Positions 8,918 to 16,304 of a stretch of DNA of 64,000 nucleotides are shown piece after piece; position 1 is the stretch's first letter; the number at the start of each line of letters is the position of its first letter. The stretch comes from Azophilus sp026709365 (GTDB lineage: Bacteria > Pseudomonadota > Gammaproteobacteria > Pseudomonadales > Azotimanducaceae), in contig OZ241345.1 in assembly GCA_965200175.1 (NCBI GenBank), forward strand, positions 3,038,001 through 3,102,000. The letters run 5' to 3'. A program made the position numbers and the translations under genes. Below the pieces are notes generated by a model, which saw nothing but the letters and a program-made list of their open reading frames with translations, had not been told where the DNA came from and made no database searches.

Positions 8918-10129
8918 TTAAGACGCATGGGTTGCCGCTTCGGCATTGACGGCTTGACCTGCCCGTGTGGGATCGACTTCGGCATCGTAGTCCACGCCCT
9001 CAAAGCCGAAGCCGAAGATTTTCAGGAAATCGGCCTGATAGCCTTCCAAATCGCCCAACTCACTGAGGTTTTCGGTGGTGACCATCGACCAGCGCCGTTT
9101 CACCTCATCCTGGATCCCGGCGGAGAGCTCCACGTCGTCCATGCGAATGCGGCCCGCCTCGTCAAGGCGCGTTGCGCAGCCCCTTGCCAATTGGGTGGCG
9201 AACAGTCGATGGATGTGCTCGATGGGGCCTTCATGCACCCCCTGCTCCTTCATCACCTTGAACAGCAGGGACATGTACAGCGAGACCACCGGAATGGCGC
9301 TGCTGGCCTGGGTCACGACGCCCTTCAGCGAGGCCACCCTGGCGGATGCGCCAAGTGGCGCAAGACGTTCGGCAATCGCCTTGGCGGCGCGGTCCAGATC
9401 GGCCTTGGCCTGGCCCAGGGTGCCGTCCCAATAGATCGGCCAGGTCAGTTCGCTGCCCAGATAGGTGAATGCCAGCGTGCGGAAGCCCAGCGCCAGCAAA
9501 CCGGCCTGATCCAAGGCGTCGATCCAGAACTCCCAGTCCTCGCCGCCCATCACGGCGACGGTGTTGGCGGTGTCTTCGTCGCTGCCGGGCTCAAGGGCAA
9601 CCTGCGTGACCTCCCCCTCGTTGACGTTGAGCGACTTCATGGTCAGCCGCTCGCCCAACGGCTTGATGGCCGAGCGGTGCAGTGCGCCGGTGCGCGGGTG
9701 CAGGCGCACCGGGGAGGCGAGGCTGTAAACCAACAGATCGATCGGCCCGAAACCGGCCTTGAGGGCGTCCACGACCTCCGCCTTGGTGGCGTCGGCGAAG
9801 GCGTCGCCGTCGATCGTGGCGGCCTTCGGCCCCAAGGGTGCGGCATCAAAGGCGGCATTGTTGTACCAGCCCGCTGAAGCGGTGCGCCTCTCGCTGGGCG
9901 GCTTCTCCAGGGAAACGCCCAACGTGTTGGCGCCGCAGCCGGCGCCGGCGACGATTCGGGAGGCGAGGCCGTAGCCTCCGGAGCAGCCCAGCACCAGGGC
10001 GTTGCTCACGCCGGCATCAATGCGCCCGGCGGCTTGCACAGCGTCGATCTGCCGCTGCACGCCGACGGCGCATCCGAGCGGGTGCGCGGTGGTGCAAATG
10101 AAGCCGCGGATGCGGGGCTTGACGATCAT
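8918..10129 (-). CDS. fabV: Enoyl-[ACP]/trans-2-enoyl-CoA reductase FabV
   Basis: Reduces trans-2-enoyl thioesters with NADH in the last step of the fatty-acid elongation cycle; FabV is the triclosan-insensitive alternative to FabI. It has 403 residues with the typical start MIVKPRIRGFICTTAHP. The nucleotide site is VLGCSGGYGLASRI near residues 46-59, and DLLVYSLASPVR marks the conserved strand after it. The catalytic Tyr-(X)8-Lys region falls around residues 230-245 (AFTYLGSELTWPIYWDGTLGQAK). The ATG overlaps the stop of the upstream kinase-like gene by four bases (10126-10129), so translation is coupled at the end of the lgt-thyA-folA operon. Confidence 0.93.
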   Translation of the reverse strand: MIVKPRIRGFICTTAHPLGCAVGVQRQIDAVQAAGRIDAGVSNALVLGCSGGYGLASRIVAGAGCGANTLGVSLEKPPSERRTASAGWYNNAAFDAAPLGPKAATIDGDAFADATKAEVVDALKAGFGPIDLLVYSLASPVRLHPRTGALHRSAIKPLGERLTMKSLNVNEGEVTQVALEPGSDEDTANTVAVMGGEDWEFWIDALDQAGLLALGFRTLAFTYLGSELTWPIYWDGTLGQAKADLDRAAKAIAERLAPLGASARVASLKGVVTQASSAIPVVSLYMSLLFKVMKEQGVHEGPIEHIHRLFATQLARGCATRLDEAGRIRMDDVELSAGIQDEVKRRWSMVTTENLSELGDLEGYQADFLKIFGFGFEGVDYDAEVDPTRAGQAVNAEAATHAS

Positions 10130-11148
10130 GCTGAGGCTGCCTCAATCGGAACGGGCGGCATGATACCTGCCGCCACGGCCCAGCGCATGGCGCGTCCGAT
10201 GTCGAGGACCCAAGGCCCGTCGCGCCGCAAGGTGACGGTGGCGAGCTCGCCCTCCCGGAGCCGATGATCCCGGTCGCCATCCAAGGCGAGCACGCCGGCG
10301 CCGCGAAACGGAACCGACACGCCGAAGGCGACGCGGGTTGCGCGGCGCACCGCCACCTCCTTGAAGAGCCCCGGCGACAAGGGAGCGGCGAACCGCCTGC
10401 CGGGGCCCATCTCGACCAGCAGCCCCGCATCGTCCTCAGCGCCCACGGGATCGATCAGGCCACCGATCGGGGAGGTGCCGATGGCGTCGGGCTCAGCGCG
10501 GGACAGGAACAGCCGAGCCAAGCGGTTGACGTCGAAGGGCAGCAGGTTGCCGACGTGATCGTTCCTCAGCAGCACGGCGTCGATCAGGCCCAAGTCACGC
10601 TTGACCCGGGGCGGGGAACCCAGCCGCAGGTGCAGCACCTTGGCGCGTTGGGCTAGGTCGTCGGCCAGCAACCCGCGCGCCTGCAGGGCGGCGACCATGC
10701 CGGCGATAGTGGGCTCGGCCAACACCGGAAAGACGTTGTTGGTGCCGGTGGACAGGGGAATCAGATGCACGTCGCTGCGCTTGAGTTCGTGCAGGGCGCG
10801 CACGATGGCCCGATTGGAGCCGTCGCCGCCTAGGGAGATCAGGGTTGTGCAGCCCGCCTCCAGGAACCGGGCCACCGCGATCTCCGTGTCCCCGGCGTCA
10901 TTGCGCGCCCGGTGCGGCAGTACATGGGATCGAGCTCGAAGCGGCATGTGCGCCAAAGCCAGGGATGCGATGCGGAACGGCTCCTCCAGCACGAACAGAT
11001 CCGTGGCGCCAGCGGCATCCGCACCGGCGGCGGCGCGGGCCACTAGATCCCGCTTGGCCTCGTGGGTCATGTTGGTGGCCCGTGCCGCCAAGCGGCGCAC
11101 ATCGCGTCCCGACATCGGGTTGACGCAAATGCCGATGGGGGCGTTCAC
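10126..11148 (-). CDS. ATP-NAD/AcoX kinase family protein
   Basis: A 340-residue protein with the NAD-kinase-like fold. It opens GICVNPMSGRDVRRLAARA, the motif of the AcoX subgroup. The phosphate-binding GGDGSNRAIVRAL lies near residues 104-116 and the second conserved loop LIPLSTGTNNVFP near residues 133-145. AcoX proteins were first seen in acetoin operons but are widespread, and their substrate is unproven; a true NAD kinase would have the same GGDG and GTGN-type motifs. It overlaps folA by four bases upstream and fabV by four bases downstream, so the three are translationally coupled. Confidence 0.8.
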   Translation of the reverse strand: MNAPIGICVNPMSGRDVRRLAARATNMTHEAKRDLVARAAAGADAAGATDLFVLEEPFRIASLALAHMPLRARSHVLPHRARNDAGDTEIAVARFLEAGCTTLISLGGDGSNRAIVRALHELKRSDVHLIPLSTGTNNVFPVLAEPTIAGMVAALQARGLLADDLAQRAKVLHLRLGSPPRVKRDLGLIDAVLLRNDHVGNLLPFDVNRLARLFLSRAEPDAIGTSPIGGLIDPVGAEDDAGLLVEMGPGRRFAAPLSPGLFKEVAVRRATRVAFGVSVPFRGAGVLALDGDRDHRLREGELATVTLRRDGPWVLDIGRAMRWAVAAGIMPPVPIEAASA

Positions 11149-11663
11149 GAGCTGGAGGATTCGATGCGGTCATAGGTGGCGATGCGGAAGGCGTGGTCGT
11201 GGTCGGCGTCGGCTGGGTGCGACCTCGAGGCGGTCTCCCGCCACTGCCGCCAGTCCACTTCGGGAAACCAGGTGTCGCCTTCGACCTTGCCCTCCACCCA
11301 GGTGATGTGGAGGCGGTCGGCGAGCGGCAGGCCGGCAGCGTAAACCGGCGCACCGCCAATGACGAAGGCCGTGTCCGCCCCGTCCCGGCGGCATTGCCGC
11401 TCGGCGATGTCGAGCGCCGCAGCGAAGTCGGCCGCCACTTCGATGCCCGCAGCCGCATAGCCCGGCTGGCGGGTCAGCACGATGTTGGTCCGGCGCGGCA
11501 GCGGCCCCGGCATGGACTCAAGGGTTCGCCGACCCATGATGACCGGCTTGCCCAAGGTGGCGCGCATGAAGTGGCGCATGTCCTTGGGCAGCCGCCAAGG
11601 CAGGCCGTTGTCGCGGCCAATGACGCGATCGCGGGTCATGGCGGTGATGAGCGCCAAGTTCAT
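11145..11663 (-). CDS. folA: Dihydrofolate reductase FolA
   Basis: Regenerates tetrahydrofolate from dihydrofolate with NADPH, completing the ThyA cycle. It is 172 residues. The N-terminus MNLALITAMTRDRVIGRDNG is followed by LPWRLPKDMRHF with the catalytic acid in the position of E. coli Asp27, and GKPVIMGRRTLESMP is the NADPH-site motif. FVIGGAPVYAAGLP near residues 99-112 is the conserved Gly-Gly turn. The tail is Ser-rich (YDRIESSSS) and overlaps the start of the AcoX-like gene. About 130 bases separate it from thyA upstream; I see no gene there, only a short GC hairpin. Confidence 0.95.
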   Translation of the reverse strand: MNLALITAMTRDRVIGRDNGLPWRLPKDMRHFMRATLGKPVIMGRRTLESMPGPLPRRTNIVLTRQPGYAAAGIEVAADFAAALDIAERQCRRDGADTAFVIGGAPVYAAGLPLADRLHITWVEGKVEGDTWFPEVDWRQWRETASRSHPADADHDHAFRIATYDRIESSSS

Positions 11664-11793
11664 AGGTCAGGGCAGCCCGCTCTTGCCATGGGCCGTCGCG
11701 CTGGCAACCAGCCTCGGCCCGCGGCTAGGCGAGGGCCTGCCGCCCTCGACTGAATCCGGCAACCCGCCCGCTTCGACAGCGCCAACTGCCCGC

Positions 11794-12588
11794 CTAAACC
11801 GAGACGGGCGCCTTGATGGCGTCATGGCATTCGTAGTTGAGCAGCTCAATGTCGTCGATGGTGAAGGCGAACAGGTCGGTGACGTCCGGGTTGAGCCGCA
11901 CCTTGGGCGGCGGCAGCGGCCCGCGGGCGAGCTGCTTGTCGGCTTGGGCCAAATGGTTCTCGTAGAGATGGGCGTCGCCGAAGGTATGCACGAAATCCCC
12001 CGGCGCCAAGCCGCAGACCTGGGCCACCATCAGGGTGAGCAGCGCGTATGAGGCAATGTTGAAGGGTACCCCGAGAAAGAGGTCGGCGCTGCGCTGGTAA
12101 AGCTGGCAGGAAAGCCTTCCTTCGGCCACGTAGAACTGAAACAGGGCGTGGCAGGGCGGCAGGGCCATGCTGTCCACTTCCGCTACGTTCCAAGCGCTGA
12201 CGAGGTGCCGGCGGGAGTTGGGATCGGCCTTGATGCGCCGCACCACTTGGCCGATCTGATCGATGGAGCCGCCGCCGGGCGCGGGCCACGAGCGCCACTG
12301 GGCGCCGTAAACGGGGCCCAATTCACCGTTTTCGTCCGCCCACTCATCCCAAATGTGAACGTCGTGGTCGGTCAGGTACTTGATGTTGGTGCTGCCGGAC
12401 AGAAACCAAAGCAGCTCATGGACGATGAGCCGGAACGCCACCCGCTTGGTGGTGACCAAGGGAAAGCCGGCGCCGAGATCGAAGCGCAGCTGATGGCCGA
12501 AGATGCTGCGGGTGCCCGTGCCGGTGCGGTCGCCCCGACGGGCGCCTTGGGTGCGCACGAGGCGCAGCAGGTCGAGATAGGGCTTCAT
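11794..12588 (-). CDS. thyA: Thymidylate synthase ThyA
   Basis: Methylates dUMP to dTMP with methylene-tetrahydrofolate, producing dihydrofolate for FolA. From ATG 12588 it has 264 residues, exactly the E. coli length. The catalytic Cys is in LPPCHALFQFYV and the folate and dUMP residues in LYQRSADLFLGVPFNIASYALL; the N-terminal RTGTGTRSIFGHQLRFDL and the C-terminal IELLNYECHDAIKAPVSV are classic. The same frame is open far upstream, but that part lies antisense-free inside lgt and is not coding. The ATG overlaps the lgt stop by four bases. Confidence 0.97.
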   Translation of the reverse strand: MKPYLDLLRLVRTQGARRGDRTGTGTRSIFGHQLRFDLGAGFPLVTTKRVAFRLIVHELLWFLSGSTNIKYLTDHDVHIWDEWADENGELGPVYGAQWRSWPAPGGGSIDQIGQVVRRIKADPNSRRHLVSAWNVAEVDSMALPPCHALFQFYVAEGRLSCQLYQRSADLFLGVPFNIASYALLTLMVAQVCGLAPGDFVHTFGDAHLYENHLAQADKQLARGPLPPPKVRLNPDVTDLFAFTIDDIELLNYECHDAIKAPVSV

Positions 12589-13427
12589 CGGGCGATCCTC
12601 GAACGGTCCTGCGGGCGCGATGCGGCCCAAGCCATGACGAGGATACCAACGATCGCCATGGGCAGCGACAGCAGATCGCCCATCGTCACCCAATCCAACG
12701 CCATGTAGCCCAGATGTCCGTCCGGCTCCCGAAAGCGCTCCGTCAACAGCCGCAGCCCCCCGTAGCCGGCGAGGAAGACGCCGGAGACGAAGCCGGCGGG
12801 GCGCGGACGGGCAGCCGCCCACCAGACCAGGGCAAACAGCACGACACCCTCGGCAAAGGCCTGGTAAAGCGGCGAAGGATGCCGGGCGAAGGGCTCCCAG
12901 ACGCCGGTACACAGCGGATTGATGGCCCGAATGGCGTCCGCCTTGCAGGGGTAGATGAAGGCCCAGGCGACATCCGTCATGCGTCCCGGCAACTCGGTGT
13001 TGGCGAAATTGCCCAAGCGTCCCAGGCCCAGGCCAATGGGCACCAGCGGGGCCACGAAGTCCGTGACCCGCCAGAAGCTCCGCTTGCGAAGGCGGGCGAA
13101 CCAGACCATGGCGGCCACCACCCCGAGCAGGCCGCCGTGAAAGGACATGCCACCGTCCCAGATGCGCACCAGGATCATCGGATCCCGCGCCAAGGCGTCG
13201 AATCCATAGAACAGGACATAGCCCAGCCTGCCGCCCAGCACTGCGCCCAAGGCGCCGTAGAACACCAAGTCGGAGAGTTGGTCGCGGGTCCAGTCCGCCG
13301 CACGCCGGACGCGCCACCGGCCGAGGTGCCAGCAGACCGCAAAGGCGGCCAAGTAGGCCAAGCCGTACCAGCGCACCGCCAGCGGCCCCAAGGCGACGAT
13401 GACCGGGTCAATTTCGGGATAGTGCAA
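12585..13427 (-). CDS. lgt: Phosphatidylglycerol-prolipoprotein diacylglyceryl transferase Lgt
   Basis: Inner-membrane enzyme that adds diacylglycerol to the lipobox Cys of prolipoproteins. It has 280 residues with about seven hydrophobic segments. The family signature GRLGNFANTELPGR lies near residues 135-148, with RIWDGGMSFHGGL before it and HPSPLYQAFAEG after it, including the essential His-Gly and Arg residues. It heads the leftward operon lgt-thyA-folA-AcoX-fabV; lgt-thyA adjacency is common in gammaproteobacteria. Several predicted lipoproteins in this window (the S8 protease, the permease-like protein, an ankyrin protein) would be substrates. Confidence 0.95.
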   Translation of the reverse strand: MHYPEIDPVIVALGPLAVRWYGLAYLAAFAVCWHLGRWRVRRAADWTRDQLSDLVFYGALGAVLGGRLGYVLFYGFDALARDPMILVRIWDGGMSFHGGLLGVVAAMVWFARLRKRSFWRVTDFVAPLVPIGLGLGRLGNFANTELPGRMTDVAWAFIYPCKADAIRAINPLCTGVWEPFARHPSPLYQAFAEGVVLFALVWWAAARPRPAGFVSGVFLAGYGGLRLLTERFREPDGHLGYMALDWVTMGDLLSLPMAIVGILVMAWAASRPQDRSRIAR

Positions 13428-13550
13428 TAATGGCGTCCTGCTGGCTTGCTTGTTTGCCCATCCGCTCAGCGAGCTGACGGAGTTTCTCTTCCGGATCGCG
13501 GAACGAGGTTAACAGATGAATCAACCCCTGCCCCCAACAACCGCCCCCGA

Positions 13551-13678
13551 GTTGCGCAGCAACTCGAACGCGAACTCCTTCGCGCAGTTGCGCAGCAACT
13601 CGAACGCGAACTCCTTCGCGAAGTTGCGCAGCAACTCGAACGCGAACCCGTTCGCGCAGTTGCGCAGCGCCTCGAACG
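13551..13678. repeat. 36-bp direct tandem repeat between lgt and the NRDE gene
   Basis: Three near-identical 36-base units start at 13551, 13587 and 13623, followed by a diverged fourth from 13659. Each begins GTTGCGCAGCAACTCGAACG, which itself contains the palindrome GTTGCGCAGCAAC, and ends in a second imperfect palindrome. Because 36 is a multiple of three, all frames stay open and spell 12-residue repeats, e.g. VAQQLERELLRA on the plus strand. It fills the divergent interval between lgt and the NRDE gene; there are no spacers, so it is not a CRISPR. Confidence 0.85.
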
Positions 13679-13784
13679 CATCGCCGCAAGGATCGCCGCC
13701 AAACGAACCCTGCGCGAACTTGTTCGCGCTGCCGCCAAGGCGGCACACAGATGCAATGGTTCGCGGCATCCCCGCGCTGTCCCC

Positions 13785-14570
13785 ATGTGCCTGATTCTCA
13801 TCGCCTACCGCCTAACGCCGGGGCAGCCGCTGGTCGTAGCGGCCAACCGGGATGAATTCCACGCCCGTCCGAGTGCGCCGGCGCACTGGTGGGACGATGC
13901 GCCCGGCCTGCTGGCAGGACGCGACCTGCAGGCGGGCGGCACTTGGCTGGGGGTGCGGGCCAATGGCCGCTTCGCCGCAGTCACCAACTTCACCGACCCG
14001 GATCTGCCGCCACCGCCCCGCTCCCGCGGCGCGCTGGTGGCGGACTTCCTGCGCGGCGCGCAGACCAGCACGGACTACGCTGCCAGCATCCAAGGCGAGC
14101 GTTACCAAGGCTTCAACCTGCTGCTTTGGGATGGCCGGACGCTGGCCTGCGCCTCCAATCGAGGGGCGACCAAAACGCTCGAACCCGGATGCCACGCCCT
14201 GACCAACGCCGAACTCGGCGCCCGATGGCCGAAGGCGGTGGACGGCGTCATCCGGCTGCGCGACGCGGTTGCGGCAGGCGCGGACCTCGATGGCCTGATC
14301 GACCTGATGCGACACGACCAACTGCCCCAAGGCGACGCGGGGCCGCCTCGGTCCGAAACGGCGGAGTCCCGCGCCACGCCCTGCTTCATACAGGGCGACG
14401 CCTACGGCACCCGAGCCAGCACCGCCGTAATCCAGGCCGAGGACGGCAGTGTCGCCTTGGCGGAGCAAAGTTACGGACCGCAAGGCGCACTGGGGGAACG
14501 ACGCGATTTTCGCATTGCCAGCGATGTGCGGAATCAGAAACCTATCGGAACCCGACCCACACAACGGTAA
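13785..14570 (+). CDS. NRDE family protein (TANGO2/DUF833)
   Basis: A 261-residue protein beginning MCLILIAYRLTPGQPLVVAANRDEF; the Asn-Arg-Asp-Glu motif near residues 21-25 names the family, and Cys2 would be the N-terminal nucleophile of an Ntn-hydrolase fold after Met removal. GGTWLGVRANGRFAAVTNF and GFNLLLWDGRTL are further conserved blocks. Human TANGO2 deficiency affects lipid and heme handling; bacterial roles are unproven. I chose ATG 13785 because of the conserved opening, although the frame extends upstream through the 36-bp repeats. The last codons (IGTRPTQR) lie inside a dispersed repeat that recurs at 56293, so the native C-terminus may have been replaced. Confidence 0.88.
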   Translation: MCLILIAYRLTPGQPLVVAANRDEFHARPSAPAHWWDDAPGLLAGRDLQAGGTWLGVRANGRFAAVTNFTDPDLPPPPRSRGALVADFLRGAQTSTDYAASIQGERYQGFNLLLWDGRTLACASNRGATKTLEPGCHALTNAELGARWPKAVDGVIRLRDAVAAGADLDGLIDLMRHDQLPQGDAGPPRSETAESRATPCFIQGDAYGTRASTAVIQAEDGSVALAEQSYGPQGALGERRDFRIASDVRNQKPIGTRPTQR

Positions 14571-14594
14571 CCGAGTTTCGCGCAGCGAAACTCC
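14544..14594. repeat. Dispersed repeat unit with palindrome
   Basis: Bases 14544-14567 (ATCGGAACC then GACCCACACAACGG) recur almost exactly at 56293-56316. They are followed by the palindrome GAGTTTCGC-GCA-GCGAAACTC at 14573-14593, the inverse-orientation copy of 5113-5135. In both places CTCCAAC follows the GCGAAA arm and CATTG occurs a little further on. The unit overlaps the 3' end of the NRDE gene and could act as its terminator hairpin. Confidence 0.7.
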
Positions 14595-14666
14595 AACACG
14601 CGAAGCGGGCGCGCATTGACTTCATGCACTGTCAATGACATCGTTTGGAATCGGAGGTGTATGGTG

Positions 14667-14903
14667 ATGATCCAAGTAACGGCAAGGCTTCCCGACACTC
14701 TAGTCGCGAAGGCCGACCAAGCCGCGAACCACCTGAATCGTTCGCGCGCGCAGCTGCTTAGGCTGGCGCTTGAGTACTACCTCGAGGACATCGAGGATCT
14801 CCGCTTGGCTCTGGACCGCCTCAGAGACCCAGCAGATCCGCTACTGGATTGGCAAGATGTCAGGCGCGATCTACTCGATCAAGATCAAGGCAAGCGCCGC
14901 TAA
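14667..14903 (+). CDS. Ribbon-helix-helix antitoxin (ParD/CopG-like)
   Basis: A 78-residue protein starting MIQVTARLPDTLVAKADQAA; the beta strand IQVTARLP with helices LVAKADQAANHLNRSRAQLLRLALEYYLED forms an RHH DNA-binding fold. I chose ATG 14667 because GGAGGT at 14653-14658 is eight bases upstream; ATG 14661 is too close to it. The acidic C-terminus (RDPADPLLDWQDVRRDLLDQD) is the expected toxin-wrapping tail. It overlaps the downstream toxin frame by 47 bases. It probably represses its own promoter, which would lie in the repeat-rich interval just upstream. Confidence 0.88.
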   Translation: MIQVTARLPDTLVAKADQAANHLNRSRAQLLRLALEYYLEDIEDLRLALDRLRDPADPLLDWQDVRRDLLDQDQGKRR

Positions 14904-15120
14904 GGCGCTTCTGAAGATCGATGCTCACGACCGAAGCCGGCTGATCGCGGCAATCGACCGGCTTGCACACGAGAGGTCCGCCGGTTCGGCGCTAAAGGGA
15001 GAGTTTGGTGGGCTGCGGCGAGTCCGGGTTGGAAACCATCGGATCATCTATGAAACGATCCACGAAGAGCTAACGGTCTTGGTTGTTCGTGTCGGCCACC
15101 GTCGAGAGGTTTACCGGTAG
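14857..15120 (+). CDS. RelE/ParE family toxin
   Basis: An 87-residue protein starting MSGAIYSIKIKASAAKALLKID, with LIAAIDRLAHER and the closing strands GLRRVRVGNHRIIYETI and ELTVLVVRVGHRREVYR. This basic RVRVG..RIIY...VVRVGHR pattern is typical of the ParE/RelE superfamily; the C-terminal Arg and Tyr are the usual functional positions in RelE-type mRNA interferases. Whether it cleaves ribosome-bound mRNA or poisons gyrase cannot be decided here. It overlaps the RHH antitoxin and looks intact. Confidence 0.88.
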   Translation: MSGAIYSIKIKASAAKALLKIDAHDRSRLIAAIDRLAHERSAGSALKGEFGGLRRVRVGNHRIIYETIHEELTVLVVRVGHRREVYR

Positions 15121-15191
15121 GAATTACACCAAGCGGCTGCGGCGCTCGTTTCCCCGCGATCTGGAAAACCGGGTTTTCGGAAGCGCCTGGG

Positions 15192-15869
15192 TCACGCATA
15201 TGGCTCGTCCATCGCCACGAACTCGGTCTCCTTGAGGGCGGCTTCGGTCCACGCCCGCATCGATTGGGTGTTGAGCAGCGCCTCCTGGTAGGCCTTCGCT
15301 GCGCCTTCGATGCGCACGCCGTAGGTGACGAAGCGGGAGGCCACCGGGGTGAAGAAGGCATCCGCCGCCGAGAAGCCGCCAAACAGGAAGGGACCGCCCG
15401 CGCCGAATTCGGCTCGGGTGCGGGTCCATTGGTCACAAAGGCGGTCGATGTCGCGGGCGACCTCGGGGTTCATGCCCCTGCCTAGGTGGCGGCTGCGGAT
15501 GTTCATCGGCATGGCCGTGCGCAGCGCTTGGCAACTGGCATGGAAGTCGGCGGCGAGGGATCGCGCCCGTGCCCGGCAGAGCGGGTCCGCCGGCCAGATG
15601 CCGACCTCGGGGCGCAGTTCGTGCAGACGTTCCAGAATGGCAATGCTGTCATAGGTGGCGAACCCCGCGCCCGGCTCTCCCTCCCAAAGCACCGGCACCA
15701 AGCGGGTGGGCGAGAGCCTGTCGATATTGCGCGCCCAGTCTTCGGAGTCGAACTTCACCAAGCGTTCGGCGAAGGCAATGCCCAACTCCGTCATGGCCAG
15801 CCAAGGGCGCAGCGACCAGGAGGAGTAGTTCTTGTTGGCAATGACCAAGGTGAGCGGCGGCGTCGGCAT
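15192..15869 (-). CDS. Glutathione S-transferase family protein
   Basis: A 225-residue two-domain GST. The thioredoxin-like N-terminal domain includes NKNYSSWSLRPWLAMTELGI with the conserved Ser pair in the glutathione-contacting position, then PTRLVPVLWEGE (cis-Pro loop) and ATYDSIAILERLHEL (Glu/Asp-Ser motif, here YDS). The helical C-terminal domain spans about residues 95-225, with FLFGGFSAADAFFTPVASRF as the N-capping/staple region. It belongs to the group annotated as GSTs of unknown substrate. It is convergent with the toxin gene (71 bases between ends). The minus-strand frame just upstream (15872-16001) is open but unrecognised and probably non-coding. Confidence 0.88.
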   Translation of the reverse strand: MPTPPLTLVIANKNYSSWSLRPWLAMTELGIAFAERLVKFDSEDWARNIDRLSPTRLVPVLWEGEPGAGFATYDSIAILERLHELRPEVGIWPADPLCRARARSLAADFHASCQALRTAMPMNIRSRHLGRGMNPEVARDIDRLCDQWTRTRAEFGAGGPFLFGGFSAADAFFTPVASRFVTYGVRIEGAAKAYQEALLNTQSMRAWTEAALKETEFVAMDEPYA

Positions 15870-16052
15870 GGTCAGGCCGCCGCAGCTCGGGCCTGCTCCG
15901 ACGCGCCAAGCGCCTCGAAGGCTGCATCGGCCGAATCCCGAGTGCGGCGCAGGCCGCCCTCAGCGTGGGCGACGCCGGGAAAACGGTTGTGGCAGCCCGG
16001 AATCATCGACGCGCACCCACATGTGCGATCCATGCGCCCATTGCCGTCCACG

Positions 16053-16249
16053 TCCCCAAAACGCGAGGCAGAAACCGTATTCGCTCGTCTGGGCATGACA
16101 ACCACTGAGGCAATACCTTGAGAACGACGAAGCAGTTCAAGCAGAACGCCAAGCGATTGAAGCAATTGACTCTTGGCCAAGGCAAAGTCACAAATCACCT
16201 CCAGAAGTGCGGACTGCTTCAAGACAGCAATGGTATCTTAGGCCGATGA
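16053..16249 (+). pseudogene. Relic of a RelB/DinJ-YafQ type toxin-antitoxin pair
   Basis: A short frame ending at 16121 reads KREAETVFARLGMTTTEAI, the hallmark centre of RelB/DinJ antitoxins (an Asp/Glu-rich helix then LGM.x.EAI), but it stops where about 50 more residues are expected. Overlapping its TGA is a TTG at 16118 that opens RTTKQFKQNAKRLKQL, the start of a YafQ-type toxin; this frame ends after 43 codons at 16249 and drifts from the family after about residue 18. Both partners are therefore truncated, with the native ATGA-like coupling still visible. Confidence 0.6.
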
Positions 16250-16304
16250 TGGCTTGCCAAGCGGAGAATTCAAACAACACGGCGGGCGCACGCGAGGGGT
16301 GGCC

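Noticed and set aside
13551..13678. CRISPR array
   Set aside because: The units are directly adjacent with no spacers, and no cas genes are present.
13446..13784. N-terminal extension of the NRDE protein
   Set aside because: The family begins at MCLILIAY with the N-terminal Cys needed after Met; an extension would mask it. Kept only as a finding.
15872..16222. 116-codon minus-strand gene upstream of the GST
   Set aside because: It is antisense to the RelB/YafQ relic over most of its length, begins with TTG, and has no recognisable family.
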